A stretch of 64,000 bases of DNA from Acestrorhynchus altus (Eukaryota > Chordata > Actinopteri > Characiformes > Acestrorhynchidae): assembly GCA_034509495.1 (NCBI GenBank), contig CM067519.1, forward strand, positions 27,482,741-27,546,740, read 5' to 3'. Below are positions 1 through 11,721 of the stretch, one piece after another. The notes beneath the pieces were generated by a model. It did no database searches. It was not told the origin of the DNA and saw nothing but the letters and a program-made list of their open reading frames with translations. Both the position numbers and the translations under genes were made by a program. Numbering within the stretch: the stretch's first letter is position 1; each line of letters opens with the position of its first letter.

Positions 1-690
1 CCATTTAGATCCCAGTGTCTTTAAACACTGCAGTCTAACCGTTATGGGTGTGTGTGTGTGTGTGTGTGTTGTACACACTCTGGATTGATATCTGGTGTTT
101 GTCAGCTACTGACATGAAAATATTAACATCTAAGAGATTCCTCACTGCCTGGATCTGCCCCTTCCTGATACGCTGATCAAGATCAGGACATCACTAGTTA
201 CAAGTCCACTGTCTGGTAGAGACTGCGGTGGACAAGTTCCTCTTTTGTGTACTGGTTCCTCTCTGCAGTTCTTCCTTGTTTACGCAACAGTTGCACATAC
301 CTTAAAAACTCAGTTTACATAATTAATATTACACACCATCACACCGAGTGCAACATTAGCTCATTAGATCAGGGCACGGCTTTTGTTTGAGTTCTATGGA
401 ACCTAGAAACCACAATCAAGACACCACAGTACTGTATTTTAAACTGAGCTTTGAATATCTTTAAATGCTTTATAGGCATTTCTTCATTTTGAATAATCAG
501 AGAACACAAACACTGACCGAGAGAACTGCCTCATCCACATCAGCACTACAAGATTTTAATATTCAACCGTTTTAGCTCTCTACCCTTCCACTTGTTCTCA
601 TGCTGTGATGTTCTAAATTAAGTTAAACAGAACTTTTGCTGCACTCACCAGTTTGGTGCTCTTTGTATAGTGAGAATTCGATCATACACT
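1..690. other. intergenic, no gene seen
   Basis: Apart from a short (TG)n run at about 47-69, this AT-leaning stretch shows no ORF with recognisable protein similarity and no exon-like structure in either direction. Confidence 0.6.
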
Positions 691-1249
691 TAAGTTTTAA
701 AAGCACAGCAAAAGGACTCTAACGTTGCTCGAGTGTATGCCCCCTTGGGGTCTTTAAGGTACCCTTTGGTCCCCGAATAAAATGGACTGATATCCCCAGT
801 GACACGTTTCATAACTGTGATCATTTTTACTACTGAAGGATTTTATAAACCAAAAGGAACACGTGACCAATACATACAAGTATTTTATTTTGATTCATAC
901 ATCAAAATGTATATTAACAGTTCTGGATATAAATACTATACTGAGGTTTACCAGCCTGAGGGCCTGAATACAGCTCAGAACCTCAAGAGACCTCCAGAAC
1001 GGAACAGAAAGTCCTTCCTGGACAGTAGACACCCACAGAAAGGAGCAGAAAGCCCTGACTGGACAGGCCAGACCTCCAGAACGGAGGTACATTCAGCCAA
1101 AGGTTTGGAGACACTCGACTGGCACTGTGCTGGAGGAACTTCCTCAGACAGGTCTCCATGTGTGAGATGTTGATGACACTAAACCCCACATCTAAGAGAA
1201 GCCCAAAGACTACAAACTGTCCTTCAACATCCACCAGCAGCCCCCACAG

Positions 1250-2060
1250 CGCGCAGCTTTGTTCCACCCCGTGGGGCCGGGAGTCCACGATTGGAGGAGA
1301 GGCCGCGGCAGGTCTGAGCGGAACCGCTGCGTTTCCGCGCCGCACGTGCGCCGATTCATTCTGGCTTCGGCCCGAAAACACGAATAAAGCCCTGATTCAC
1401 CACAGAACCCGCCGAAAACACGAGCCGGGGAGACCGGGGGGGCGAACGGGCGGCTTTGTGTCGGATTTCTGCGGTTTCAGATGAATTTTACCTCAGAGAC
1501 GGAAAAACCGGCATCTATGCTAAGCTAACGCGCGGGCGCCAAATCACCTCAGAGAGCCTGAGATGAATTTCCTGAACCTTCGACACCAAACAGCAGCACG
1601 TTTACCGAAACCAGTCTCTGGAGCACTGGGGGAACTGGGAATAGTACTCACCACGCCAGCAGCCGAGTGGATTTTCGAGGTTTCCGCTGAATCCCGCTCA
1701 GAGCGCGAGCCCGCCTTTAAACCGCAACTAACCGACCCGAGGGATCGACCTCTGCCTGCGCTGAGTATGAGCTGAGTATGAGCTGAGTACGAGCTGAATA
1801 CGAGCTGACTACGAGCTGACTACGAGCTGTCCACCGTCTGCGATCCGTACGGCAGTCCGTTCGTCCCGCGCTTAAGAAGGAGCTGACCGCGCGGCGCGTT
1901 GGAGGCGGGGCGTCACGGCCTCTTTCTTTTTTCACCGTGACGTCCCTCGCCCGCCCCGCCTTTTCTCCTTATTCGGGCATTAATAAATAAATAAACAGAG
2001 CGCAGGACCGGTCCTGACCGGCTCAGCGACGCCCCGCCCCAACCGTCTGCGCGCGCAGCC
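1250..2060. promoter_or_regulatory. CpG-rich patch, possible promoter of a minus-strand transcript
   Basis: The base composition changes sharply to GC- and CpG-rich (gcgcgcgggcgcc, gcgcggcgcg, cgccccgcc), unlike the flanking sequence, as in vertebrate promoter islands. On the minus strand a good splice donor (GTGG|GTGAGT type) lies near 1645-1655, so a 5' exon running from about 1.9 kb down to about 1.65 kb is plausible. Reverse-strand AATAAA signals near 880-890 could end such a transcript. No protein could be recognised, so this may be a non-coding first exon or an lncRNA. The promoter reading is inferred from composition and one splice site only. Confidence 0.4.
1757..1830. repeat. 11-bp tandem repeat (gagctgagtac-type), about 6 units
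   Basis: Units of the form gagctgagtat / gagctgaatac / gagctgactac follow one another about six times inside the CpG-rich patch. On the minus strand this would fall in the proposed 5' exon. Confidence 0.8.
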
Positions 2061-2118
2061 TCTACAGCCTTTACACACCTTTACAGCCTTCAACACTTTA
2101 TTTACTAATATTTATTTA

Positions 2119-2336
2119 ACACACACACACACACTCACACACACACACACACACACACATGTGTATATATTTTTATATGTATAGACACATTTGTGTTATG
2201 TGATGATACACATAAACAGTGTGAGGTAGCAGGGAACTGCTGCTAAACATAAATACAGTAAAGAGGAAGAAGAACTGGTTCCAGATCAGTTCCATCAGCA
2301 TCACTGATTTAACATCACAAAGCACTGAACTTAATG

Positions 2337-2374
<38 letters not shown>

Positions 2375-2375
2375 C

Positions 2376-2416
<41 letters not shown>

Positions 2417-2459
2417 GGCCACCTGTATATGAGTAACCTTGTAAGCCACTCTGCCATAA

Positions 2460-2490
<31 letters not shown>

Positions 2491-2561
2491 ACATTAAGTT
2501 CAGTGCTTAGTGATGTTAAAGACTGAATCACTGTATTTTACTCATGACTTTTTCCTGCAAT

Positions 2562-2596
<35 letters not shown>
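2119..2596. repeat. cluster of (CA)n, (TA)n and (TG)n microsatellites
   Basis: (AC)n lies at about 2119-2159, (CA)n at 2338-2372, (TA)n at 2376-2413, and (TG)n at 2460-2488 and 2561-2596. The segment around 2317-2345 and its inverted near-copy at 2489-2521 (gcactgaacttaatgtca / tgacattaagttcagtgc) make a hairpin-like arrangement around the microsatellites. Confidence 0.85.
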
Positions 2597-2598
<2 letters not shown>

Positions 2599-2725
2599 CC
2601 TACGATGGAGTAGCGCCCTGTCTAGGGTTGTTTCCCGCCCTTGCGCTCAGAGTTGCCCGCTGGGCACCGGCTCACCCGTGACCCTATTCAGGAATAAGCA
2701 GTACAGAAAATGGATGGATGGATGG
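2597..2725 (+). mobile_element. retroposon tail (SINE/LINE 3' end) with (ATGG)n
   Basis: The text gcgccctacgatggagtagcgccctg, then cccgctgggcaccggctcacc, and the end cagaaaatggatggatggatgg match the fish retroposon tails I know, which end in ATGG repeats. Only the 3' part is present. Family assignment is from memory. Confidence 0.55.
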
Positions 2726-3039
2726 ATTGCAGAAGGTGTACTTTTCCCATTTGGAATGAATGGTGGAACGTTCAGAAAGACTATTGATGATTAGTTGGCC
2801 TGCCAATGACACTGCTCCTCTGTGATTTCATTGATGACATCACAGCATGGACTCTATAGAGATTGTGATTGGGGAAAGGTTTGTGTGATGATTCTATGAA
2901 AAAAAAATGCCAGACCTGGACAACATATTGCATATAAGCTACTTTACAAGATCTCCAGCTCTGTCTAATTTGGTGTTTATGGCTCAAACAGTAGGGTGGT
3001 TTTTTTTGAACGTTTGAATCTTTGGACTTTTGGATCGTG

Positions 3040-3370
3040 TACCTCTTGGTGAGTTTTGTTTAGTGTTAGACACGTCTCAAAGACATTTGTCCAGCTGACT
3101 TTGAGAGAGGGCATTTCATTAGATTCAGTCTAAATTGCCACCATCTAGGCCATTCTGACCAAGCCACCGTTACCTTCATTTGCAGAGACAAATCAAGGTT
3201 CTGCAACACTTCCATGTCCTGCCCGCATGCCAGATATATCCCTAATCAAGCATTTATGGGAGCAGCTGGACTCCAGCTTCAGTAATCTATGAGTGTGCAG
3301 GATCTATAGCTCCAGCTGCAGGATACAGTACAGAACCTGTACCTCCATGCCCCACTGTATCTCATCTTGT
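3040..3370 (+). mobile_element. decayed Tc1/mariner-type transposase fragment (family B)
   Basis: Forward-frame pieces resemble a Tc1-type transposase: an N-terminal part near 3098-3180 (LTLREGISLDS-like, then a GHSDQATV-like piece) followed without the catalytic centre by a C-terminal part near 3215-3290 (PARMPDISLIKHLWEQL). Frames are broken and the middle is deleted, so it is a fossil with no coding capacity. Confidence 0.5.
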
Positions 3371-3930
3371 ATCCAGGCTAGAGACCAAAAAGGGAACTAG
3401 AGCCTCCTTTCAGTTGTACAGTTTTCCTCAATAAGCTCATCCTTCACTCAAACATTGTAATCACTTACATAGATAATCAGTACATATATACGCAGAAAGA
3501 TTCACTCCGTTACAACCAATCATTCACACATATATACCTTTTGTTATACTGGCTGTGGTGGCGCCAGTGGAGTCAGTAGTTTGTCTATAATTATTTTGCT
3601 CACAATGACTTTTCCTCAGAATGACTGTTTACATCTCAATCACTGAATTATACAGAAGACAGGAAAACTGTGGGAATTCCCTGTTAACAATAGAGAGTTT
3701 ACATTTGACTGAGAATGAAAGCATGAAAATGACATACAAGACTGTATATGCTCATTCAAGGTGAAACCACACGACGCATCATCATTTTCACGCCATTCAG
3801 AACCTGTTCACAGCCATTCTGAACGTTGTTATTGAGCAATAGCATAAACAGCGTGGGAAGGCCAAACTCTCTGTCTCAACACGGATGGGCCATTTTGATA
3901 ATAAGGAGAGTTCAGGAGAGGGTTGCAGGA
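3371..3930. other. intergenic, no feature seen
   Basis: Unique-looking AT-rich sequence without recognisable coding or repeat structure. Confidence 0.5.
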
Positions 3931-3934
3931 CCTC

Positions 3935-4085
3935 ATTAACGTAACGTTGGTCTGTTAAAGTGTCTGTAATGAAGCCCGAAGATGATCAGGCATCATACGA
4001 AATTACACCCACACCACGACACCAGATTTCTGGACCTGTGATATGTGACAACAAACTGTTGATCTTGTTGCTGACCACAGTGCCT
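3935..4085 (-). mobile_element. fragment of Tc1-like element (family A), minus orientation
   Basis: The text cctcattaacgtaacgttggtctgttaaagtgtctgtaatgaagcc is the reverse complement of the 25430-25480 copy, and the same words occur at 18810, 37530 and 53290. In the reverse frame it reads as a broken piece of the transposase core (VGVISYDA and neighbours). It is degraded and not coding. Confidence 0.65.
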
Positions 4086-4259
4086 GCACACACAGATTTG
4101 TTGGTCCTATCACTGAAGATGACCCGTTGCTTTCTTTTAAAGGTCAGTGTAATCTCAAGGAACACAAGGAAGGTCACACCATTTCCTCACATAGAGCACA
4201 TGTTCTGCATTTTCTGTGGAAGCAGGCCAATCCTACAACCCCGTACTGACACGGCATAG

Positions 4260-4860
4260 ACTGAACCGTAGAGCCCATAATCTACCGTTAACTCTATCTG
4301 TAGCCTTAAGGCTTTATCAATGAGTCACTGCAGCTTATGTGTCCAGTAATACTGTGTGTCTGATAAGCAGCAGCCCGGACCAGACCCCAGCACAGACAGA
4401 AACGGTGGAGTGAGCCAAGGCAGTGCAGTGTAGTACCTGCAGTGAAATAATGACTGCAGTAAAAGTGTCTGAAACAACCTGAGCTGAAGAAAAGCAGCAG
4501 TAGCAGCAGCTGTGAGACCTTCAGCTGAGCTTCATAGACCACCCAACACCTTAGGAACACTTCTCAGCCCAGCAGATAAAGTCAGGATGGGACATATCAC
4601 AATATTTGATTATGTAGAGACCAATTGTGTTGAGATACACTCTGTGTTAGGTTTAGATTAAGTTTAGACTGAGATGTAGGTTCTGATGCTACAATTACAA
4701 TATTAAATTCCTCACGTTCTCTGTTGAATTTCTGGGTTCTGTCTGTCATTTGTGCACAAAGCTCAGAAAACCATGACCACGAGTAGAATGATCTGACTGC
4801 AGTATGAATACTGAACGAATGACTGGCCGATCCAAAAAAACCTAAAACACCAACCAGAGG
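4260..4860. other. intergenic, no feature seen
   Basis: No exon, RNA gene or repeat family could be recognised here. Confidence 0.5.
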
Positions 4861-4867
4861 ACCCAGC

Positions 4868-4992
4868 TCCAGAGTGAGAGGAGTGAGCTAGAGTAATGTG
4901 GTCCAGAGTGAGAGGAGTGATCTACAGTAAACTAGTCCAGAGTCAAAGGAGTGAGCTATAGTAAAGAGGTCCAGAATGAGAGGAGTGAGCTT
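4868..4992. repeat. 34-bp tandem repeat, about 3.7 units
   Basis: tccagagtgagaggagtgag restarts at about 4868, 4902, 4936 and 4970, an exact 34-bp period with a few substitutions. Confidence 0.85.
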
Positions 4993-5029
4993 TGGTCTGA
5001 AATTGATATTTTTTGGCTTGTTATTTTGT

Positions 5030-5200
5030 AGTTTACAATCAATCCTCACAGCAATGTTCCAGAATCTAGTAGAAATTCTTTCCTGGACATTAGTGACAGT
5101 TATTCCAACCAACGCAGGATCAACTCTTTTTAATGCCCTGGATTTCAGAAGAAACTGTGAATAGGTGTCCCGATACTTTTGGCCATGTATCATATGGACA
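5030..5200 (+). mobile_element. terminal piece of a fish Tc1/mariner-type element
   Basis: The block cacagcaatgttccagaatc through cccgatacttttggccatgt resembles the 3' end of a common fish Tc1-type family, whose terminal repeat reads atacttttggc. The start of the block is echoed near 63710 (cacagcaatgctccagactg). Confidence 0.5.
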
Positions 5201-5639
5201 GATATATTGTATCCCCATGATCTCATATAATTCTCATAGAACCTGAAGAACCCTAAAGCATTAAGGTGTGTGAGAGGTATCAGTCACAGGCCTTGACATA
5301 AAGCACGTTACGTTACACCAGAGCCCTCTCTAGTGGACAGCAGAGACCTTTGCTTTTAGGATTTCTTCTCCATGACCATCTGCTGTGTTAATGCCATGGG
5401 TGCTCAGAGCTCCTGCTCTTCACCAGCGCTTCCCTTTTTGCTCTTTTTGTTATTTTACAGCCTTATTCTTCATTTTTTCCCTCTTTCTTCACTTCTACAC
5501 ACAAAACCCCTCAATGACACATTTACAAAGTATTCAAACAAACGTTTCTCACTTTACTAAAAACAAACAAACAAAACAAAAACACAGAAATACATCACGA
5601 ACGTTCATTTCACAGCCTTTGTTCAATACTTTGTTGAAG

Positions 5640-5900
5640 CTCTTTGGCAGCAATTACAGGCTCAAGTCTTGAATTTGATGCCACAGTCATTTTTAGATCT
5701 CCAGAGATGTTCAATCGTTCACTCAAGGACATTCACAGAGATGTCCAGAGCATTCTGGAGCAGGTTATCCTGAAGGATGTCTCCGTACGTCACTGCAGTC
5801 CTCTTGCCCTTGCCCTGACTGGTCTCCCTTTAAAAACAGCCAGCATGTCAGTGTGGAGGCTGTGTAAAGGTCACTGTTCTTCTCTGGCCTAACCAGCATG
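5640..5900. mobile_element. interspersed repeat fragment, widespread in fish
   Basis: The words ctccagagatgttcaatcg, ctcaaggacattcacagag, ctggagcaggttatcctgaa and gatgtctccgtac occur in the same order in a very common fish repeat I know from salmonid and other genomes. This copy is internally deleted. The exact family was not checked. Confidence 0.5.
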
Positions 5901-6096
5901 GAGAAGGTCGCTCTTCATCCTTTGACCTTTACAGGCAGTGAAGGTCCTTCATGGGGAAGCTGGAAGAAGCTGATCTTTGAAACTGATCTGAAATCAGTCT
6001 TGCTGCCTTCTTGATTAATGGCTGATGCTCAGATATCCAGGGCTTTGCTGGCCCACAATCAGCCAAAAGTGATTCACCTCAGCTTGCTGTTACAGC

Positions 6097-6137
6097 AAAC
6101 ACCAGGGCGTGTCTCAAACACCAGGGCGTGTCTCAAA
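6097..6137. repeat. 20-bp direct duplication
   Basis: caccagggcgtgtctcaaa is present twice back to back. It has no visible function. The surrounding 5.9-6.5 kb holds no recognisable gene. Confidence 0.75.
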
Positions 6138-6544
6138 CCCAAAGACATGTGCACTACATAGGGCGTCAGACATTTTGTAGTGCTGATTGCACTCAGCAGT
6201 AAATCTGACCAAGTACTGTCTGTAGCTGATTGTGAAACCCCCACCATTCAAAAGAGAACATTAAGTGACAGCAATATGATGGATGCATGGACTCTTCAAC
6301 ACCACTGAAGGTGTTCTGTGTTCTGGCACTCAGACTAACATTAGCAGCAGACGGTTTAACCCATAAAGAGGGCCGGTTCTGTGCTGGGAAGCCCTTTAGA
6401 TCCAGACAGGTGGATGTGAGCTAAACTGACATCCCTGACGGAGAACGAACAGGAGGTTCAGAGGCATGAAGACCAGAACTCATCTCATCTGCCTCATCAC
6501 ACTTTCACACCTTCACACCACTTTATTCACTTACCGGAGCAGCA

Positions 6545-6722
6545 ACTGCTCAGTTACACTGCACCCACCAAAGAGCCTCATACTACACCCACCAAAGAGC
6601 CTCCCACTACACCCACCAAAGAGCCTCATACTACACCCACCAAAGAGCCTCCCACTGCACCCACCAAAGAGCCTCCCACTACACCCACCAAAGAGCCTCA
6701 CACTACACCCACCAGTGCACCC
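6545..6722. repeat. 24-bp minisatellite (cccaccaaagagcct core)
   Basis: Six to seven units of cccaccaaagagcctcNNACTacNc follow one another. Because 24 is divisible by 3, both strands stay open (LHPPKSLP on plus, GGCSGRLF on minus), which explains the apparent ORFs. There is no start context or homology to suggest a protein. Confidence 0.85.
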
Positions 6723-6959
6723 ACCCACTTACCCCCTTTCAGTTTACATTATATATATTACAGTGTGTGTGTGTGTGTGTGTATGAATGTTCTTATTTTA
6801 CTTTATTTTACTTAATAGTTTATTTATTTTAGATTTTGAGCGTAAACACACTAATTAAGTGAGTGAATAAACAAACAAAATAAAATAAAATAAAATAATA
6901 AAAATAAATGAATATTCAGATAAACAAGCAAATACACAAATCTAGGGTGTAGGGAGCGA

Positions 6960-7160
6960 AGGACCGAGGAAACAACGTCATACGTTCGAATGCCCCGGAG
7001 CTTACGTCATTGACTGGCATCTTGAAAGCCAATAGGAGTGGAGCAAGCTGTGTGCGCGGACCAATAAGAGCACTGTAAACGTTGTGTGGGCGGGGCTAAT
7101 GTGTGAAAACGGTGTGTTGGGAGTGAAGGCGGCCATTACAGCCTGGAGTCGCAAAGTGGT
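6960..7160 (+). promoter_or_regulatory. stard7: stard7 promoter: CRE, two CCAAT boxes, GC box
   Basis: Within 130 bp there are TTACGTCA (7002-7009, a near-perfect CRE), GCCAAT (7028-7033), ACCAAT (7060-7065) and TGGGCGGGGC (7087-7096). These are followed by a GGCGGCCATTA motif near 7129 that could be a YY1-type initiator. There is no TATA box. The spacing fits a housekeeping TATA-less promoter with start near 7130. Motif reading is direct; their use is inferred. A 5' UTR intron (donor near 7159, acceptor near 7440) is possible. Confidence 0.65.
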
Positions 7161-7711
7161 GAGAAGAAGCGTTTAATGTCCTCTGACAGGGGACACGAGA
7201 GACAGGCTTTATTGGACAGCTGAGGTGTGTGTAGCTCAGCGCTCCTGCTCTCTTCATAAACTGTCTTTGCCCTCCAGTGAGCTATGCTAAGCTAAGGTGG
7301 CTAGCTAATGTCAAAGTGTCCACTGTCCATGGTCCACTTCTGAGTGTTTATGTTCCTCCTCGCGTTGTGCGACGGTAGAACCATACCTGTAGATATCTAG
7401 AACTTAGACCTGACTGCTGTTATCATCTGTCTTCATGCAGGTGGTGGGACACTTCCTTGTTAGCATGTCCTAGCATGCTAGCTTATCCATGTGTTTGGAC
7501 AGAGTGACATTGCTGCACGGAGGCCATCTCCAGTGCTGAAACCTGCTTGTCCACAGCTGCTGCATAGAGGACATAAATCAGACTGCAGGGACATAGCTGC
7601 TGAATAGAGATCATCTCAGACTGCAGGGACACAGCTGCTGCATAGAGGACATAATTCAGACTTCAGGGACACAGCTGGTGCTGGTGGTCCACACATCTTG
7701 ACTGGACAGTC

Positions 7712-8649
7712 ATGTTCCCCTCCATTGCACGCCGTACACTTAGCACTGTGGGTATCCGTGCTGTCCGCCCGCAGTGGTCCAAAGCCTCTAGAGAATACTG
7801 TGGTGCAGGACATGGACCTGCCGGACCTGCTGCATGGCTGAGTGGACACATGGACCTGCTGTTGGCCTGGTTCCAGAAAGCAGGAAAAGGTGCCAGTGGG
7901 CTTGGAAAGAAGAAAGAAGGCCTGCTGTCCATCTTGGCCAACCACTGCAGTTTTGTGACGGGCCAGAGACTGAGAAGAGCTGTTCAGATTGCGGACTTGT
8001 ACTCTAACCTCTACTCCGAGAGGACCAGGTGGACCCTGGTGGGCAGCATATGGCGGAGGCTGCAGAGCAAGCCTTCCCCTGCTGGAAAACTGATGGCCGC
8101 CCTGGCTGGCGTCTTCATGTGGGAGAATGAGAAGATAAGAGATGACGAAATGAAAAGGTCAGTGTTGCAAGTTTGCTGGCTGTATGTCCATTCCTCCCCG
8201 GTCTTCTGTCCAGCACAGTCTGTGTTTCAATACTGAGGTCATCTGTAGGGCTGGTAGGAGGTCCACCGGTTTTCATTATGGAGAGTTAAATAAGTTAAAT
8301 ATTAAGTTGTCTGATTAAGGCTCACTGGACAAAAGATCAGTCACCTTGCATGTTGAAGGTGGTAGTAATTTAAGTCTGTAGGGTGTGTGACTGTCCAGAG
8401 ATGGAGAAGAGGTGGTGCAGTGCAGTGAACATCTCATTGGAGGTGTAGAAAAGATGTTGATTGGCTGAAAGCAGTGGTGACATTTGCTGGTCTACCAGCA
8501 GTGGCAGAAATCCCAGTCTACAGGAAATGCTCCTCAGAACTGCGGTCCAAAGACGACCCTGACGGGCAGGGAATGCAGGTCCTTCACAACCAGTGTGAAG
8601 GAACACTGCAGGGGACTGCAGACCCCCACACACTGTCCAACTCTCTTCC

Positions 8650-8690
<41 letters not shown>

Positions 8691-11351
8691 TGTTCAGGTG
8701 TGCGTGGGAGCTGCAGGCGCTGGATGCTGTGAAAAAGCAGGCTGTAGTCACAGGCCGGGGCAACTCTGCGCAGGCAGAGGCTGGATGGGAAGCAGTGATT
8801 GAGAAGAAAACCTTCAGAGTTTGGAGGAGACCCATCGAAGGAAGCCAAATGTTTGAGTACAGAGGTTAGTCCTTGGACTGTATGTACTAATAGAGTTATT
8901 AATATTCACCCTAATGAGAGACTGTAGCTCCTCCTCCTCAGTGTATATCACAATACCTACATTTAGAGTTATTAATATTCACCCTAATGAGAGACTGTAG
9001 CTCCTCCTCCTCCTCAGTGCTGCTCTGAATTGTCCAGCACTTCTTGGTAACAATGCTTTTCAGGACGTCTCAGAAACCCTGACTCTCTCTGTTGGTTGTT
9101 TCTGTTCCAGTGTTTGGTTCTTACTCTGATATTACCCCCAGACAGTTCTTCAACGTGCAGGTACTGAAAACCCCTATTTCCTGTGGTTATGACTGAGAGA
9201 GAGCTGTGATTGGTGGAGAGTGCTTGTCACTTTCACATTCCGAGAAGTCATTCATTGCTCTGAAACGTGTGTGTTTGTGTGTGTTTGTGTGTGTTTGTGT
9301 GTGTTTGTGTGTGTTTGTGTGTGTTTGTGTGTGTTTGTGTGTGTTTGTGTGTGTTTGTGTGTGAGTGCGAATGCATGCTGTCGATGCTGGTGTTAAATTT
9401 AGAAACCTCACACCCCTGTGTTTCCCTTTGCCCCAGTTGGACACTGAATATAGAAAGAAGTGGGATTCACTGGTCATCAAACTGGACGTAGTGGACAGGG
9501 ATTTGAACACTGGTTCTGAGGTTGTCCACTGGGCCACACACTTTCCAGTAAGTCCTGAGAGATCTTCCTTTTCCTGACCAGTACTCACTGTGCATCTCGA
9601 TCAGCTCATACCCGTCTTCAGTGAATAGCTGAGTGATCTGATTTAAAACTGTGTATCTTGATATTTTTTAGAGAAACGTTGAAAACCGGAACAGGGTGTG
9701 ATGTTAAGTTGTGTCGGAGTGTGTCTGTAACAGTACACACAGTGTAAAAACCACGACACCAGACCGTTCTCATATTTGAAGCTTCTGAGACTGATCTTCT
9801 GTCCGTTAAGCCTCTTACGTGTTGCTGTGGTTCCGTTAGAGATCAGTGTAGACTGTAAACAGAACCCTCTGCCATTGGAGTGGAAAACTCATGTTCTGGT
9901 TTATCTCCTGTGCAGTATCCTATGTACTCGAGAGACTACGTGTATGTACGCCGTTATGAAGTGGATATGGAGAACAACTTGATGGTTCTGGTGTCCAGGT
10001 AAGCACTTTCACGTCGTACCAGTTATTGCAGATGTTTCAACTGAATCTGTCAGCCGGTTAATTTGTGTGTGACACGCATTAAAATGGACATGGATGGATG
10101 GATGGATGGATGGATGGATAGTTGAGTGTTTTTGTATTTTACCGCGTCTCTACAAAACTCTGCAGAGCCGTGGAACACCCCGGAGTCCCCGAGTCGCAGG
10201 ACTTTGTCCGAGTTCGCTCGTACTGTTCCAGGATGGTCATCCGTCCTCATAAGACCTTTGATGAGGTGAGAGCAGAAGAGTCTTAAGTGTCCAGGGGTTT
10301 GGTTTCTTGTTGTTTTTTTTCCATCAAGCTGATTGTCTCTTTTTGTTTAAAGGTGGGATTTCATCCATAAATAGGATCCATGTTAAGCATAACGAGACTT
10401 CCTGTTCACACGGTGTCCTCATTTAGAATGTCTCTGTCCTGATGTCGACCCTCGACCATTACTAAGACGTGATTGGCTGTTTAATGGGAACTTGGGGTTT
10501 CACGTACAGAGAAGTACAGCTTATGGTAAAGACGCAGTAATATTTTAAGCTGGTCATACTGGTGGATCAGTGTTGGTCATGCTGATTGACCAGCTTCGTC
10601 TAGTTGCTTGAGTGGGTTTGATGGTTAATCTGGTTTACCAGTGTGAACAGCCTGACCAAGCTTCTTTCAGCGGGGGACACTGTGAACTATATTCCTGCTA
10701 GATTTACTGTCAGTGTCTGTGAGCATGTTCAGGTCACATGGTCCCCACATGGTGTCTCCACGGAGAAAGTCCCACCTTCAACAAAAAGAGCCAATCAGTT
10801 TGCTTGTTGCTAGACAGACACTTGTGTTCTCCACAAAACTGATGGTATCTTCCTACAACTTGCAGGCACTTGGTTTGTGCAGAGTCTGATTGTGTCTCAA
10901 TGTTCCGACAGAATGGTTTTGACTACCTGCTGACCTACAGTGATGACCCGCAGACGGTCTTCCCTCGCTACTGTCTGAGCTGGATGGTGTCCAGCGGTGA
11001 GTACTGCTACCTCTTCAGCTTGGCTGCCGTGTGGGATTGGGGTGTTTGACTGAAACGGTGCAGTGAGGGCTGTAGCTGACGGACGCTGCCACCGGCGGAA
11101 CAGAACGAAATGAAATAAAGGATGAAATAGAAGTAAACATTTTTAACTTTACATTCTCTCCGTCTCCGTCTCCCGTCTCTGTCTCAGGCATGCCTGATTT
11201 CCTGGAGAAGCTGCACACAGCGGCTCTGAGAGCGAGGAATCTGGAGGTTGCTATCCATGACTACGTGGGCGTGGTGAAGCCACAGCAACCGCCATCTGCA
11301 GAACGTCTGGAGAACGGCGTTCACACTACCTCCGCCCGCATCTATGCCTGA
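7712..11351 (+). CDS. stard7: StAR-related lipid transfer protein 7 (START domain), complete
   Basis: Coding exons are 7712-8157, 8698-8864, 9111-9160, 9437-9547, 9916-9998, 10166-10265, 10912-10996 and 11188-11351. All have GT-AG borders and matching phases, giving 401 aa (human about 370). The first 60 or so residues are basic and Arg/Ser-rich, as expected for a mitochondrial presequence. ANHCSFVTGQRLRRAVQIADLY-like sequence follows (about residues 75-98), then the START domain (about 175-380) with VIEKKTFRVWRRPI, TPRQFFNVQLDTEYRKKWD, HFPYPMYSRDYVYVRRY, RPHKTFDENGFDYLLTYSD and PRYCLSWMVSSGMPDFLEKL. The protein ends SARIYA, close to the human end. Family knowledge: STARD7 carries phosphatidylcholine to mitochondria. 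Exon 2 is not a multiple of three, so skipping it would break the frame. The start is the first ATG of the open frame after in-frame stops. Confidence 0.96.
8652..8689 (+). repeat. (TG)19 tract adjoining the stard7 exon 2 acceptor
   Basis: A pure TG run ends 8 nt before exon 2 (sequence ...tgtgtgg tgttcag|GTG) and takes the place of the usual pyrimidine tract. Confidence 0.9.
9267..9364 (+). repeat. (GTGTGTTT)n octamer array in stard7 intron 3
   Basis: About 12 units of an 8-bp TG/T repeat lie 73 bp upstream of the stard7 exon 4 acceptor. Confidence 0.9.
10089..10120 (+). repeat. (ATGG)n in stard7 intron 5
   Basis: A short atggatgg run ends about 45 bp before the exon 6 acceptor. It may be the tail of a retroposon, but nothing upstream of it is recognisable. 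Confidence 0.7.
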
Positions 11352-11720
11352 GCACCAACGCCTGGCTTCACGTGATCACCGAGGAGGTGGGCTGACGCTT
11401 AAGGGCAACGTAACCTGATAGGACGCTGGGTTGGTCTATCCTACAGTGACCTAGACTGGCCAAATAGAGACAACCATTAACCTCTGCTGATCGGACACAC
11501 AGACTGCTGCTGCAGGAGGAGAAGAGCTGCTTAGAACAGCTGCTGCAGCCAAAGGACTGTTGAACTTCTGGCCATGAAATCTAGAACCAGCTGAAACTGG
11601 TCACAGTTTGGAGAAGTCTGTAGTGAGCCTGTTTAGGCAGACTGTTCTGAACCGGTCAAACGTCGGTTTACACTCTTAAAGATAAAGGTTCCTCAAGGGT
11701 TCTTCGGTTGGACATTACTA
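11352..11720 (+). other. stard7: probable stard7 3' UTR
   Basis: Sequence directly after the stop at 11349-11351 is unique and non-coding. No AATAAA was found in the next kilobase, so the 3' end is undetermined. A fish repeat end (cactcttaaagataaaggttcct) begins near 11671. Confidence 0.45.
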
Positions 11721-11721
11721 G

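Noticed and set aside
983..1381. 132-codon minus-strand frame
   Set aside because: GC-rich patch; no family resemblance. Part of it derives from an internal duplication of the cctccagaacgga segment (989-1084).
6466..6786. 106-codon LHPPKS repeat protein
   Set aside because: It follows the 24-bp minisatellite, which is open on both strands; no homology and no splice or start support.
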